A DNA stretch of 12,596 bases, from the NCBI GenBank assembly GCA_030531025.1, contig JAUMTV010000087.1, forward strand, positions 1 to 12,596, written 5' to 3'. The notes beneath the pieces are model-generated. The model was not told where the DNA came from. It did no database searches and was given only the letters and a program-made list of their open reading frames with translations. Positions within the stretch are counted from its first letter, which is position 1; the number at the start of each line of letters is the position of its first letter. Both the position numbers and the translations under genes were made by a program. Shown piece after piece: positions 1-7,026 of this stretch. Source of the stretch: Turicibacter sp. Its GTDB lineage: Bacteria; Bacillota; Bacilli; MOL361; Turicibacteraceae.

Positions 1-22
1 CAGGTGACCCCTGGACGATAGT
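1..22. repeat. Left copy of a long-range inverted repeat, cut by the window edge
   Basis: Bases 1-16 are the exact reverse complement of 12406-12421. The match extends to base 22 with one mismatch at base 17. The core forms a small hairpin at the right-hand copy (arms CCAGG/CCTGG), so this is most simply a dispersed hairpin repeat present at both ends in opposite orientation. The left copy may continue outside the window. One frame also reads as a 14-residue tail ending at a TAG at 45-47, so the end of an upstream gene cannot be excluded. Confidence 0.6.
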
Positions 23-155
23 TGGCCTTGAACTTAAAAGGGACTAGAAACTGAGGATGATTCTGAAAATGCAGATTATTTCTCTGTTTTTATATAGCAA
101 TCCACCAACTCAAATCAAAAAAGGTGAATTTTATTTCATTAAAAAGGAGCGGACT

Positions 156-1214
156 ATGAATAGCAAACTAAAACAATTGATAAGCCTATTATTTATGGCT
201 TGTCTTGTCGGTGTCACAAGTTATTTTATTTTTAAAGATCAATCTATCTCTACATTAATTAAGACAGTAAAAGATGTAAATCCTTTCTATATTATATTAG
301 GATTATGTATGATGTTTGTCTTTGTTGGCTGTGAAGCAATGAATACTTTTTCTATTATGCGTGCTCTCGGTCAAAAAGTTTCTTATATTAAATGTCTCGG
401 TTTTGCTTTTGTTGGATTTTATTTCAGTTCAATCACCCCATCTTCTAGTGGGGGACAGCCTGCACAATTGTTTTATATGAATAAAGCTAAGATTAATCTT
501 TCGTATTCTTCATTAAATTTATTAATTATTACCGTTATTTATCAAATTATGATGATGCTTTACGGTGGAGTGATGTTTCTTTTAAATCATGAATTTATCT
601 TAACTAATCTTCATGGAATTAAATATTTTTTAATTTTCAGTGTTACAATTAACTCGTTATTAACCATTGGGATTTTACTTGCCATGTTTTCAAAAAAATT
701 CATCTATCAATTAATTTATCATGTCACTAAATGGTTAGCAGCCATTCGTCTATTCAAAAATGTCGGTCAGACACGAGAGAAATTAGAAGCATCAGTGAAG
801 GAATATACAAAAGGAGCAGAATATATTAAAACACAACCTCTACTTGTGTTACGTGTTGTTATAACGACAACTATTCAGTTAACAGCAAGCTATCTAGTTC
901 CTTATTTTGTTTACAGAGCCTTCCACCTCGATGAATATACATTACTACAAATCCTTTCACTTCAATCATTAGTCTCATTAGCAGTTTCTTCAATCCCATT
1001 ACCAGGAGCAGTTGGAGCTTCAGAAAATGCCTTTATGAGTACTTTTAAATTGTTCTTTGCAAGTAACCTTATCATTCCAGCCATGCTTTTATGCCGTGGA
1101 ATTAGTTTTTATGCTTTCTTAATTATTAGCGGGATTATTTCAATTATTGTTCATTTCACTTTAACAAAAGAACACCAAACTCCTTCTAAAGCAAAATCAA
1201 TGGTTTCCATATAA
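156..1214 (+). CDS. Flippase-like / LPG-synthase transmembrane-domain (UPF0104) membrane protein
   Basis: A polytopic inner-membrane protein of 352 residues with about eight hydrophobic segments. It resembles the integral membrane domain found in MprF-type lysylphosphatidylglycerol synthases and AglD-like proteins (LPG_synthase_TM family). Visible family hallmarks are the TPSSSGGQPAQ motif near residues 94-104 and a PLPGAVGASE motif in the C-terminal half. There is no soluble aminoacyl-transferase domain, so this is a stand-alone membrane module; such proteins are thought to move or bind lipid-linked substrates, but the substrate here is unknown. I chose the ATG at 156 because AAGGAG lies at 144-149, 6 nt upstream. 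An in-frame ATG at 57 would add 33 polar residues and has no good RBS. It is monocistronic, followed at once by a strong terminator, and convergent with the next gene. Confidence 0.85.
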   Translation: MNSKLKQLISLLFMACLVGVTSYFIFKDQSISTLIKTVKDVNPFYIILGLCMMFVFVGCEAMNTFSIMRALGQKVSYIKCLGFAFVGFYFSSITPSSSGGQPAQLFYMNKAKINLSYSSLNLLIITVIYQIMMMLYGGVMFLLNHEFILTNLHGIKYFLIFSVTINSLLTIGILLAMFSKKFIYQLIYHVTKWLAAIRLFKNVGQTREKLEASVKEYTKGAEYIKTQPLLVLRVVITTTIQLTASYLVPYFVYRAFHLDEYTLLQILSLQSLVSLAVSSIPLPGAVGASENAFMSTFKLFFASNLIIPAMLLCRGISFYAFLIISGIISIIVHFTLTKEHQTPSKAKSMVSI

Positions 1215-1255
1215 AAAGACGTATTGAGCAAATAATTAGCTCAATACGTCTTTTT
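1213..1255. terminator. Bidirectional intrinsic terminator
   Basis: A 17-bp perfect stem (1213-1229 pairs with 1239-1255) encloses a 9-nt loop, with A- and T-runs at its feet. It ends the plus-strand flippase-like gene and, read on the minus strand, the convergent DUF2871 gene, whose stop codon (1236-1238) sits in the loop. The last codons of both genes therefore overlap the hairpin. Confidence 0.9.
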
Positions 1256-1670
1256 TATTAATAGCTCGTTTTAGATTAATGAAGAATAACACTAATCCAA
1301 CACCAAGTAAAATATGTCCTATTCCAGAAATCCCTGCAACTGACGCATCCAAAGCTTTAGAAAGTTGTCCTCCATTAATCTGTAAAAATCCACGAATAGC
1401 CATCATGATAGCTGTAAGAGATAATCCTACATTATAGAAGATAAAAAACACATTAAAATATTTTTGTTTACTTAAGTTTAATGTGACTTCTAATGCTAAT
1501 ACAATTAAGAAAAAAATCATACCAAGTGTAAACAAATGTGTATGTAATAAAGATAAATTCGTTTCACCCGTAAATCCTAACATTTTCGTATATTCACGGT
1601 AAATGACACCTGCGACTAATGCAAGAATCGTATAAATAAATGCAGCATTTGATAATTTTTTCATCATCAT
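1236..1670 (-). CDS. DUF2871-family small membrane protein
   Basis: A 144-residue protein with four predicted membrane segments. It matches my memory of the DUF2871 family (N-terminal KLSNAAFIYTILALVAGVIY-type segment, then YREYTK and a conserved LHTHLFTLGM motif around residues 42-51). The histidines next to a membrane helix recall haem- or metal-binding quinol/NnrS-like membrane proteins, but that is only a resemblance and the function is unknown. GAGGAG lies 7 nt before the first of three consecutive ATG codons, so the exact start among them is uncertain. It has its own strong promoter (1701-1729), so it is probably transcribed alone. Its 3' end overlaps the terminator shared with the convergent gene. 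Confidence 0.8.
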   Translation of the reverse strand: MMMKKLSNAAFIYTILALVAGVIYREYTKMLGFTGETNLSLLHTHLFTLGMIFFLIVLALEVTLNLSKQKYFNVFFIFYNVGLSLTAIMMAIRGFLQINGGQLSKALDASVAGISGIGHILLGVGLVLFFINLKRAINKKDVLS

Positions 1671-1700
1671 CTTTCATCTCCTCTTTTCTCAACAGGAGAT

Positions 1701-1729
1701 ATTCTACATGCACTTAAAAAGTAAGTCAA
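1701..1729 (-). promoter_or_regulatory. Sigma-A-type promoter of the DUF2871 gene
   Basis: On the minus strand there is a -35 TTGACT (1724-1729), a 17-bp spacer, and a -10 TAGAAT (1701-1706). It lies about 30 bp upstream of the ATG of the DUF2871 gene and downstream of the radical SAM gene's stop. Both hexamers are close to consensus at ideal spacing. Confidence 0.7.
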
Positions 1730-1748
1730 ACACTATGCACCATTTTTA

Positions 1749-2735
1749 TTATAACACTATCGCTATTTTAGAATGACAGCTTGGGCAGGTTGCTTCATTA
1801 ATCAAACACTTCGTCTCATAGTAGTGTCGTTCGACTAAAAGTTCATGACAATTTGGACAGTAAGTATTTGTATCGGCTCCCGCTACATTGCCGATATAAA
1901 CGTAATTTAAATATTTTTTAGCGATTTGAACAGCTTGCTCCATCACCTCAACATTCGTTGCCTCATTTTTCATTTTATAACGTGGAAAATAGCGACTTAA
2001 ATGTAAAGGAATATCTTTATTAACCGATGCTAAAAACTTTGAGATTTCTTCTACTTCTTTTAATGCATCAAATTCATCTGTCACTAATAGCGTTGTGATT
2101 TCAATATGTACTTGCTGACTCGCTAACTTAATGGTTTCTAAGACAGGATCCAATTTTGCTCCACAGATTTTTTTATAATATTGATTAGAATAACCTTTTA
2201 AATCAATATTCATCGCGTCTACATAAGGTAAAAGTTTAAGTAAAGGTTCTTCATTAATGTAACCATTTGTTACGACAACCACACTAATCTCTGGATTTAG
2301 ACATTTTAATTCCTTGGCTGTATCATAAACATACTCATACCACATTAATGGTTCATTATACGTATAAGCAATCCCAACATTATTCTCAATGGTCTGTATC
2401 GCTGTGCTTAGTTCATTAATAGACAACGTGTCACTTTTCGGACGATGTTGTGAGATCTCATAGTTTTGACAAAAACTACACGTCATATTACACCCAAAGC
2501 TTCCAAGGGATAATATATTTTTTCCAGGTTTGAAGTGATAAAGTGGTTTTTTCTCAATCGGATCAACAGCAGCTGAAGTCACTTCTGCGTAGTTAATCGT
2601 AATTAATTGATGATTCAAAACGGTGCGAACTCGACAAACGCCTGTTTTCCCTTCTGGAATGAGGCATTTATGGGGACAAATTAAGCATTGAATCCGATCA
2701 TTTTTTCGCTCAAAAAACGGAACAGAATAATCCAT
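1749..2735 (-). CDS. amrS: AmmeMemoRadiSam system radical SAM enzyme (AmrS)
   Basis: A 328-residue radical SAM protein related to pyruvate-formate-lyase activases. The [4Fe-4S] motif CxxxCxxC is C82-C86-C89, followed by the QNYEISQ signature typical of the AmrS family. An N-terminal cysteine cluster (C17, C20, C24, C34) and a C-terminal zinc-ribbon-like block (C293, C296, C310, C317, C320) flank the TIM-barrel core and suggest extra metal sites. The ATG begins 2 nt after the stop of the upstream MEMO-AMMECR1 gene (TAA-GC-ATG), so the two are almost certainly translationally coupled and work together. Family knowledge: AMMECR1, MEMO and this radical SAM enzyme co-occur across bacteria and archaea, but the reaction is not established. 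Full length; no lesion seen. Confidence 0.9.
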   Translation of the reverse strand: MDYSVPFFERKNDRIQCLICPHKCLIPEGKTGVCRVRTVLNHQLITINYAEVTSAAVDPIEKKPLYHFKPGKNILSLGSFGCNMTCSFCQNYEISQHRPKSDTLSINELSTAIQTIENNVGIAYTYNEPLMWYEYVYDTAKELKCLNPEISVVVVTNGYINEEPLLKLLPYVDAMNIDLKGYSNQYYKKICGAKLDPVLETIKLASQQVHIEITTLLVTDEFDALKEVEEISKFLASVNKDIPLHLSRYFPRYKMKNEATNVEVMEQAVQIAKKYLNYVYIGNVAGADTNTYCPNCHELLVERHYYETKCLINEATCPSCHSKIAIVL

Positions 2736-2737
2736 GC

Positions 2738-4138
2738 TTAATCACCTTCTTTGTAACGAATAACTTCAAATTTTTGAATTTCAAACTCGCCATCAGGGTT
2801 AATTCCTGCTTTTTGACAGGCAATGGCTAACTGATCTTCAACCGTATAAATCCCTTCTAAATTAGGTAATAAAACACCTTTTCTCATTCCTTTACTTATA
2901 ATCACACCGTAACGTTTTGGATCAAGCTCTTCAATGCTCGCCTTTACAGGTGGCATTAAAACATCAACTGAAATTTCAATAGACTTTAACTCTTCATATC
3001 GAACTGGTAAAAAGCGAGGATCTTCTGTTGCAGCAGCAATCGAATTTCGAATAATTTCTGAAGCTACACAATCAGTCGTTGGAAAAATGGTTCCGATACA
3101 ACCTCTTAATTGGCCTTCCTTCTTTAAAGAAACAAAAACTCCATGACGATGCGCGACCATGATTTCTGGTAACTCTTCTTTAGCAATCATCGTCTTTGTT
3201 TGTGTAAAGTAATCCTCTAAACATTTTCTTGCTAGTTGGACATACGGGTTAGTTCCTTTAGACAATACTTGTTTCATTGGGTGTTCGCTTCTTCCGATAT
3301 ATTTTAAGGCCTTTGTTCCAGCACCTTTAACATTAAACTTAACAGTCCCATAACCTACCCCAAATGGACTTTGATATGAAAAGACTTCTCCTTCTACGTC
3401 TTTTCCATCTAAGGCTCCTAGAAGGATTTTTGTTGAACGTAATCCACATTCTGCTGCTTCTTCAATCATTTCTAAGTCCAAATTAAAAATATCTAATGGT
3501 TGTTCTGAAGAGAGTGTATGTAAAAATTGGCGATCGAATTCTTCACCATAAGGAGAATAAGAGTAAGGTCCACTTTCACTTAATTTATGTGATAAATCCC
3601 CGCTCGCAATAATCACTGCTTGACGATTAAGCTGTTGAACAACTTTATCAAGAAGAATTCCAAATTGATAAAGTTGACGATCACTTAATGGAGCGTAAGT
3701 AATATGGACTAATTTATAATCAGAATAATACTTATTAATAAAATACAGTGGAACTAAGGTACCGTGGTCTAATTCGAATGGACGGCCATAAGCTCTTAAC
3801 ATTTCACAGTCAACGCCAACAACTGGGAGTTGTTCTTCTTGCGCTAACTTAAATAATTCTTCATTAAATTCCATATCTAACGGTGCTTGAATACTAATAT
3901 CGTAACATTGAAAACGTCGAAAATCTCCACTAATCGCCTCACCTTCAGAGACTGAAATAGCGTCTGAAAACATCGGACCATGCGGCGTGATAATAATAAT
4001 TGTCTCAGGTTCAACACTAGCAATTTCTTGTGCAATGTTATGATAAGCTAAACTTGTTTGATATAACTTTAGCTCCTCACCCTTACCGATGTTTGGAACA
4101 ATAATTGGAGGATGAGGCATTAAATAATAACCTTCCAA
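2738..4138 (-). CDS. Fused AmmeMemoRadiSam proteins B (MEMO) and A (AMMECR1)
   Basis: A 466-residue two-domain protein. Residues 1-270 are a MEMO domain (class III extradiol dioxygenase-like fold): it opens with GYYLMPHPPIIVP and has candidate metal or active-site residues H53 (TPHGP), H125 (LDHGT), H184 (DLSHK) and C231 (ECGLRS). Residues 285-466 are an AMMECR1 domain with the diagnostic LRGCIGT at 344-350. In many genomes these are separate genes, so this is the fused form. The start is a TTG (4136-4138) behind a GAGGTGGAG ribosome site. A TTG start keeps the conserved GYYLMPHPP, while the next ATG (residue 7) lies too far from the RBS. It heads a two-gene operon with amrS. The biochemical function is unknown. 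Confidence 0.9.
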   Translation of the reverse strand: MEGYYLMPHPPIIVPNIGKGEELKLYQTSLAYHNIAQEIASVEPETIIIITPHGPMFSDAISVSEGEAISGDFRRFQCYDISIQAPLDMEFNEELFKLAQEEQLPVVGVDCEMLRAYGRPFELDHGTLVPLYFINKYYSDYKLVHITYAPLSDRQLYQFGILLDKVVQQLNRQAVIIASGDLSHKLSESGPYSYSPYGEEFDRQFLHTLSSEQPLDIFNLDLEMIEEAAECGLRSTKILLGALDGKDVEGEVFSYQSPFGVGYGTVKFNVKGAGTKALKYIGRSEHPMKQVLSKGTNPYVQLARKCLEDYFTQTKTMIAKEELPEIMVAHRHGVFVSLKKEGQLRGCIGTIFPTTDCVASEIIRNSIAAATEDPRFLPVRYEELKSIEISVDVLMPPVKASIEELDPKRYGVIISKGMRKGVLLPNLEGIYTVEDQLAIACQKAGINPDGEFEIQKFEVIRYKEGD

Positions 4139-4183
4139 AACTCCACCTCATTTCTATTTTTTATCTATAGTAGTTTACATCGC

Positions 4184-4217
4184 TTTACCTTTCATATTCA
4201 TCAGTAAACAAGGTAAA
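4184..4217. promoter_or_regulatory. Possible operator upstream of the MEMO-AMMECR1 gene
   Basis: TTTACCTT (4184-4191) and AAGGTAAA (4210-4217) are an exact inverted repeat separated by 18 bp. A second pair, GTTTAC (4174-4179) and GTAAAC (4204-4209), interleaves with it. They lie 46-80 bp upstream of the start codon, where a regulator could bind. No clear -35/-10 pair could be assigned, so this stays a weak call. Confidence 0.25.
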
Positions 4218-4248
4218 ACCTGTTTTTTATTTAAAAATTTTGAACAGT

Positions 4249-4304
4249 ATATATAAGTCCAGATAAATTTTCTTCATAGAAAATTTTTATCTGGACTTAT
4301 ATAT
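4249..4304. repeat. 56-bp near-perfect palindrome, possibly a small mobile or structural element
   Basis: The outer arms (4249-4264 and 4289-4304) pair over 16 bp, from TATAAGTCCAGAT-type sequence to its complement. After a 2-nt bulge the inner arms (4265-4272 and 4279-4286) pair over 8 bp around a 6-nt loop. It sits between the terminator of the zinc-ribbon gene and the AmmeMemoRadiSam operon. It has no U-tract, so it is not an ordinary terminator. It could be a miniature inverted-repeat element or a cis-acting structure. The rest of the gap from 4139 to 4352 holds nothing else I can name. Confidence 0.6.
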
Positions 4305-4352
4305 TTGCAGAGTATGCTGAAGAATGGCAAGCTTTCAAATGGTAATCTAACT

Positions 4353-4390
4353 AAAAAGGCTGTTGAATCATTTTATTCAACAGCCTTTTT
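4353..4390. terminator. Intrinsic terminator of the zinc-ribbon gene
   Basis: A 15-bp perfect stem (AAAAAGGCTGTTGAA at 4353-4367 with its complement at 4376-4390) encloses an 8-nt loop, with T-runs on both strands. The stop codon of the minus-strand zinc-ribbon gene (4389-4391) overlaps the first arm. The symmetric A/T runs would let it stop transcription both ways. Confidence 0.85.
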
Positions 4391-4841
4391 ATAATAGCTT
4401 CCCACATTTAATACAACTAGTCGCACATCCGCCATTTTCCATCCCACAGTTAGGACAAATCGTAGAGACAATCGTTTCTCGTTCATCATCTAATTTACTA
4501 CCACACTTCGGGCAATACGTTGAGTCACTTGGCATTTCTGTTTTACATTTTCGACATCGCTTAATCCCCTTTAATTCCTCTACCATAATCTCATAACGAT
4601 TAATAGTTTGTAAGCATCCACCAATGCCTTGACAAATATCCGTGAATACAGCATCCGGTGAGTCTTTATGCATTTCATAATATAATTGGCCTAACTTCAT
4701 ATATAACTTCTTAAGTTTCTTTTCTTCATCTGAAATCTGAGAATTTATCTTAGCGATCTCAGCCATTTCCTTTGTTTTCTTCATAGCCTCCTGACCTGTT
4801 TGAGTCACTTTTTTTCCTAATCCTTCAAAAAATGAATTCAT
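4389..4841 (-). CDS. Coiled-coil protein with two C-terminal zinc ribbons
   Basis: A 150-residue soluble protein of unknown function. Residues 1-60 are charged and helical, probably a coiled coil (KKTKEMAEIAKINSQISDEEKK and onward). The C-terminal third carries two CxxC...CxxC ribbons: C96, C99, C110, C113, and C129, C132, C143, C146. Such zinc-ribbon proteins are common in Bacillota and often act as small scaffolds, but no partner is evident. AGGAGG lies 6-8 nt upstream of the ATG. It is monocistronic, with its own promoter region (a TATAAT at 4882-4887 beside a palindrome) and its own terminator. Confidence 0.75.
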   Translation of the reverse strand: MNSFFEGLGKKVTQTGQEAMKKTKEMAEIAKINSQISDEEKKLKKLYMKLGQLYYEMHKDSPDAVFTDICQGIGGCLQTINRYEIMVEELKGIKRCRKCKTEMPSDSTYCPKCGSKLDDERETIVSTICPNCGMENGGCATSCIKCGKLL

Positions 4842-4881
4842 ATATTTCCTCCTACTTCAAATGCTTTAATTAAATTACTTT

Positions 4882-4910
4882 ATTATATTCGTACAACGAA
4901 CTGTTATGTT
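4882..4910 (-). promoter_or_regulatory. Promoter with adjacent operator-like palindrome for the zinc-ribbon gene
   Basis: The minus strand has a consensus -10 TATAAT (4882-4887). Directly against it, inside the spacer, lies the perfect palindrome TTCGT-nnn-ACGAA (4888-4900). The -35 position at 17-bp spacing (4905-4910) is a poor AACATA. A good -10, poor -35 and a palindrome between them is the usual layout of a regulated promoter, but the regulator is unknown. Confidence 0.4.
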
Positions 4911-4935
4911 CCATTTAACAAAATCTCTTTTATAA

Positions 4936-4966
4936 AAACAAAAAAACACGTAATAATACGTGTTTT
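4936..4966 (-). terminator. Terminator of the met operon
   Basis: On the minus strand a 10-bp stem AAAACACGTA/TACGTGTTTT (4957-4966 with 4943-4952) with a 4-nt loop runs into a T-tract. It starts 8 nt after the stop codon of the M20 amidohydrolase and ends the metN-metI-metQ-metQ-amidohydrolase transcript. Confidence 0.85.
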
Positions 4967-4974
4967 CCCTTTAT

Positions 4975-6162
4975 TTATTCTGCTTTTAACAATTCAAATT
5001 CTTCTTTAATCGCTTTTAATTTTTGAGAATCTAATAGTAATTCTAAACTTATTCTTGCCAATATTTCAGCACTATCTAATACAGCTTGATCGCCTTGTTT
5101 AGAAATTGCTGCTTCTTTAAACTCTTTTGTATGACCTGCAACAGATGGTTCGCAAATTTTTAATGATGGATGAATCGTTGGAACAACTTGACTTACATTT
5201 CCTGCATCTGTTGAACCACGAGAACCCCTTGGATCTAGTGCTTCGACTTGATGACCTAATTTCGTTGCTATTTCTTCGAAAAGCTCATTAAACTTCGGAT
5301 AATAAATTAAGTCCTCAACAATATTTTGATACGTCGTATGCTTTAACGTACATCCTGTTGAAAGTGCTGCTCCTTCAGCTGCTTTTATTACTCGTTCAGT
5401 CACTTCCTCACAAGTCTTAATAGTATTCGCTCGAACATAAAATCGCGCTTTTGTATATTCTGGAATAATATTTGGAGCATCACCACCATGCGTAATAATT
5501 CCATGGATACGAACATCTGGTGTTACTTGTTGACGTAAGGCATTCACTGCATTGTAAAAGACAATCATTGCATCTAATGCATTAATTCCTTTTTCAGGAT
5601 ATCCAGATGCATGTGCTGGGCGACCCAAAAATTCAAACTCAATCGGATGATTAGCAAGTGATGGTGCTGTTACTGTCGTTTTATTTCCAGGATGAATCAT
5701 CATGCAAACATCAACATCTTTAAATAATCCTTCTCTAACAAATGACCCTTTTGCACTTCCATTATCTCCGCCTTCTTCCGCCGGGGTTCCAAACACTACT
5801 ACTTCACCACCAACTTCATCAATGATCTGAGCAAGTGCACAACCGGCAGCGACACTACTTGTTCCAATAATATTATGCCCACAACCATGTCCGAGTCCTG
5901 CTAATGCATCATACTCAGCCAAAATCCCAATCACAGGTCCTGGTTTGGCAGGTGCTTTTCTTGCAACAAATCCAGTTTCATGGCCCGCTACATTCACAGT
6001 AACATCAAACCCTGCATCTTTTAACGTATCACTTAGTATTTGACAAGCAAAGTATTCTTCATTTGCAATCTCTGGGTTTTGATGAATTTGATGACTAATT
6101 TGAATAAAATCTTCTTTTCTTTCATGTAAATAATCTTTAATTTTAATAATCTTTTGTTCCAT
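4975..6162 (-). CDS. M20-family metal-dependent amidohydrolase in the methionine operon
   Basis: A 395-residue cytoplasmic zinc/manganese hydrolase of the M20 peptidase family, AbgB/ACY1L2-like. Catalytic landmarks: GHGCGHN at 91-97 (H96 a likely ligand), tandem E129-E130 (PAEEGG), H157 (MIHPG), RPAHASGYPEKGINALDA at 181-198 (lid/dimerisation domain) and a late H near 345 (AGHTKEF). Family members remove an acyl, aminoacyl or aminobenzoyl group from an amide. GGGGGAG precedes the ATG, and only 21 bp separate it from metQ, so it is the last gene of the SAM-regulated operon. I infer that it releases methionine or a related amino acid from an N-acyl or dipeptide form brought in by the transporter. 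The exact substrate cannot be read from the sequence. Confidence 0.85.
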   Translation of the reverse strand: MEQKIIKIKDYLHERKEDFIQISHQIHQNPEIANEEYFACQILSDTLKDAGFDVTVNVAGHETGFVARKAPAKPGPVIGILAEYDALAGLGHGCGHNIIGTSSVAAGCALAQIIDEVGGEVVVFGTPAEEGGDNGSAKGSFVREGLFKDVDVCMMIHPGNKTTVTAPSLANHPIEFEFLGRPAHASGYPEKGINALDAMIVFYNAVNALRQQVTPDVRIHGIITHGGDAPNIIPEYTKARFYVRANTIKTCEEVTERVIKAAEGAALSTGCTLKHTTYQNIVEDLIYYPKFNELFEEIATKLGHQVEALDPRGSRGSTDAGNVSQVVPTIHPSLKICEPSVAGHTKEFKEAAISKQGDQAVLDSAEILARISLELLLDSQKLKAIKEEFELLKAE

Positions 6163-6183
6163 AACTATCTCCCCCTTAAACTT

Positions 6184-6999
6184 CTATTCAAAAACTGGAA
6201 TGCTTGCTCCTTTGTATTCCTCTTCAATTAATGCCTTCGTCTCATCTGTTTGATAAACTTCAACCAAACGTTTTAATAGTGAATCATCTTTATCCTCTGT
6301 ACGACAGGCAATAATGTTAAAATAATTTTCAACTGTGTCACTTTCAGTATCTTCAATATAGATTGAATCTGCTACTGGTGAGTATCCTGCTTGAACAGCA
6401 ACTCCATTATTAATAACAGCTAACTCTACATCATCTAATGAACGTGGAAGTTGTTGTGCAACTAACTCAACAATTTCTAAATTTTTAGGATTTTTCGTAA
6501 TATCTTTTACTGTTGGTGTAATTCCAACTCCATCTGCTAGTCCAATTAATCCTGCATCTTGTAAAAGTAATAAAGCACGCCCTCCATTAGAAGCGTCATT
6601 TGGAATTGATATCTTTGCACCGTCAGCTATCTCATTAACATCATTTAGTTTTGATGAATAAATGCCCATTGGAGCTAAAACTGTATAGCCAATTGATGTT
6701 AAATCTAGGTTATGATCACTAACAAATTGTTCAAAGAAAGCAATTGTTTGAAATGAGTTTGCATCAATTTCCCCATCTGATAATGCTTGATTTGGTAAGT
6801 TATAATCACTAAAAGCAACAAACTCTAATTTAATTCCTTCATCGGCTAAACGAGTTTGAACGTTTTTCCAAATTTGATTGACTTCTCCATTAATCCCAAG
6901 CTTAATGACTTTTTCATCGCTATTTGAGTTATTACTACAGGCTACTAATAGTGCTCCTAAACAAACTGTTGTTATAATACTAAAGAATTTCTTTTTCAT
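6184..6999 (-). CDS. metQ: Methionine ABC transporter substrate-binding lipoprotein (intact copy)
   Basis: A 271-residue NlpA/MetQ-family lipoprotein. It has a lysine-rich N-terminus, a hydrophobic stretch and a lipobox LVAC ending at C21, so it should be exported and lipid-anchored at the outer face of the membrane. The mature part shows the MetQ pattern: KLGINGEVNQIWK, AFSDYNLPNQAL, a central IPNDASNGGRALLLL and VAQQLPRSLDDVELAVINN, and it is close to full family length. It delivers methionine (possibly also a conjugate) to MetI-MetN. AAGGAGAG lies upstream of the ATG. It is about 60% identical by eye to the broken copy just upstream, so the two arose by duplication; this is the copy able to function. 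Confidence 0.93.
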   Translation of the reverse strand: MKKKFFSIITTVCLGALLVACSNNSNSDEKVIKLGINGEVNQIWKNVQTRLADEGIKLEFVAFSDYNLPNQALSDGEIDANSFQTIAFFEQFVSDHNLDLTSIGYTVLAPMGIYSSKLNDVNEIADGAKISIPNDASNGGRALLLLQDAGLIGLADGVGITPTVKDITKNPKNLEIVELVAQQLPRSLDDVELAVINNGVAVQAGYSPVADSIYIEDTESDTVENYFNIIACRTEDKDDSLLKRLVEVYQTDETKALIEEEYKGASIPVFE

Positions 7000-7026
7000 A
7001 CTTCATCTCTCCTTCGTTTACTTTCT

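Noticed and set aside
3..47. A tail reading GDPWTIVGLELKRD to a TAG, possibly the C-terminus of an upstream gene
   Set aside because: The same first residues appear on the minus strand at the right-edge hairpin, so the similarity is explained by the DNA repeat. Too little is visible to call a gene.
57..155. A longer N-terminus for the flippase-like protein from the ATG at 57
   Set aside because: It adds 33 atypical residues before a normal membrane start, and the only good ribosome site serves the ATG at 156.
2934..3146. A plus-strand 70-codon open frame antisense to the MEMO-AMMECR1 gene
   Set aside because: It is opposite a well-supported coding region with clear family motifs, has no ribosome site and shows no recognisable protein.
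4363..4596. A plus-strand 77-codon open frame over the zinc-ribbon gene
   Set aside because: It starts inside a terminator and mirrors the cysteine-rich region of the real minus-strand gene.
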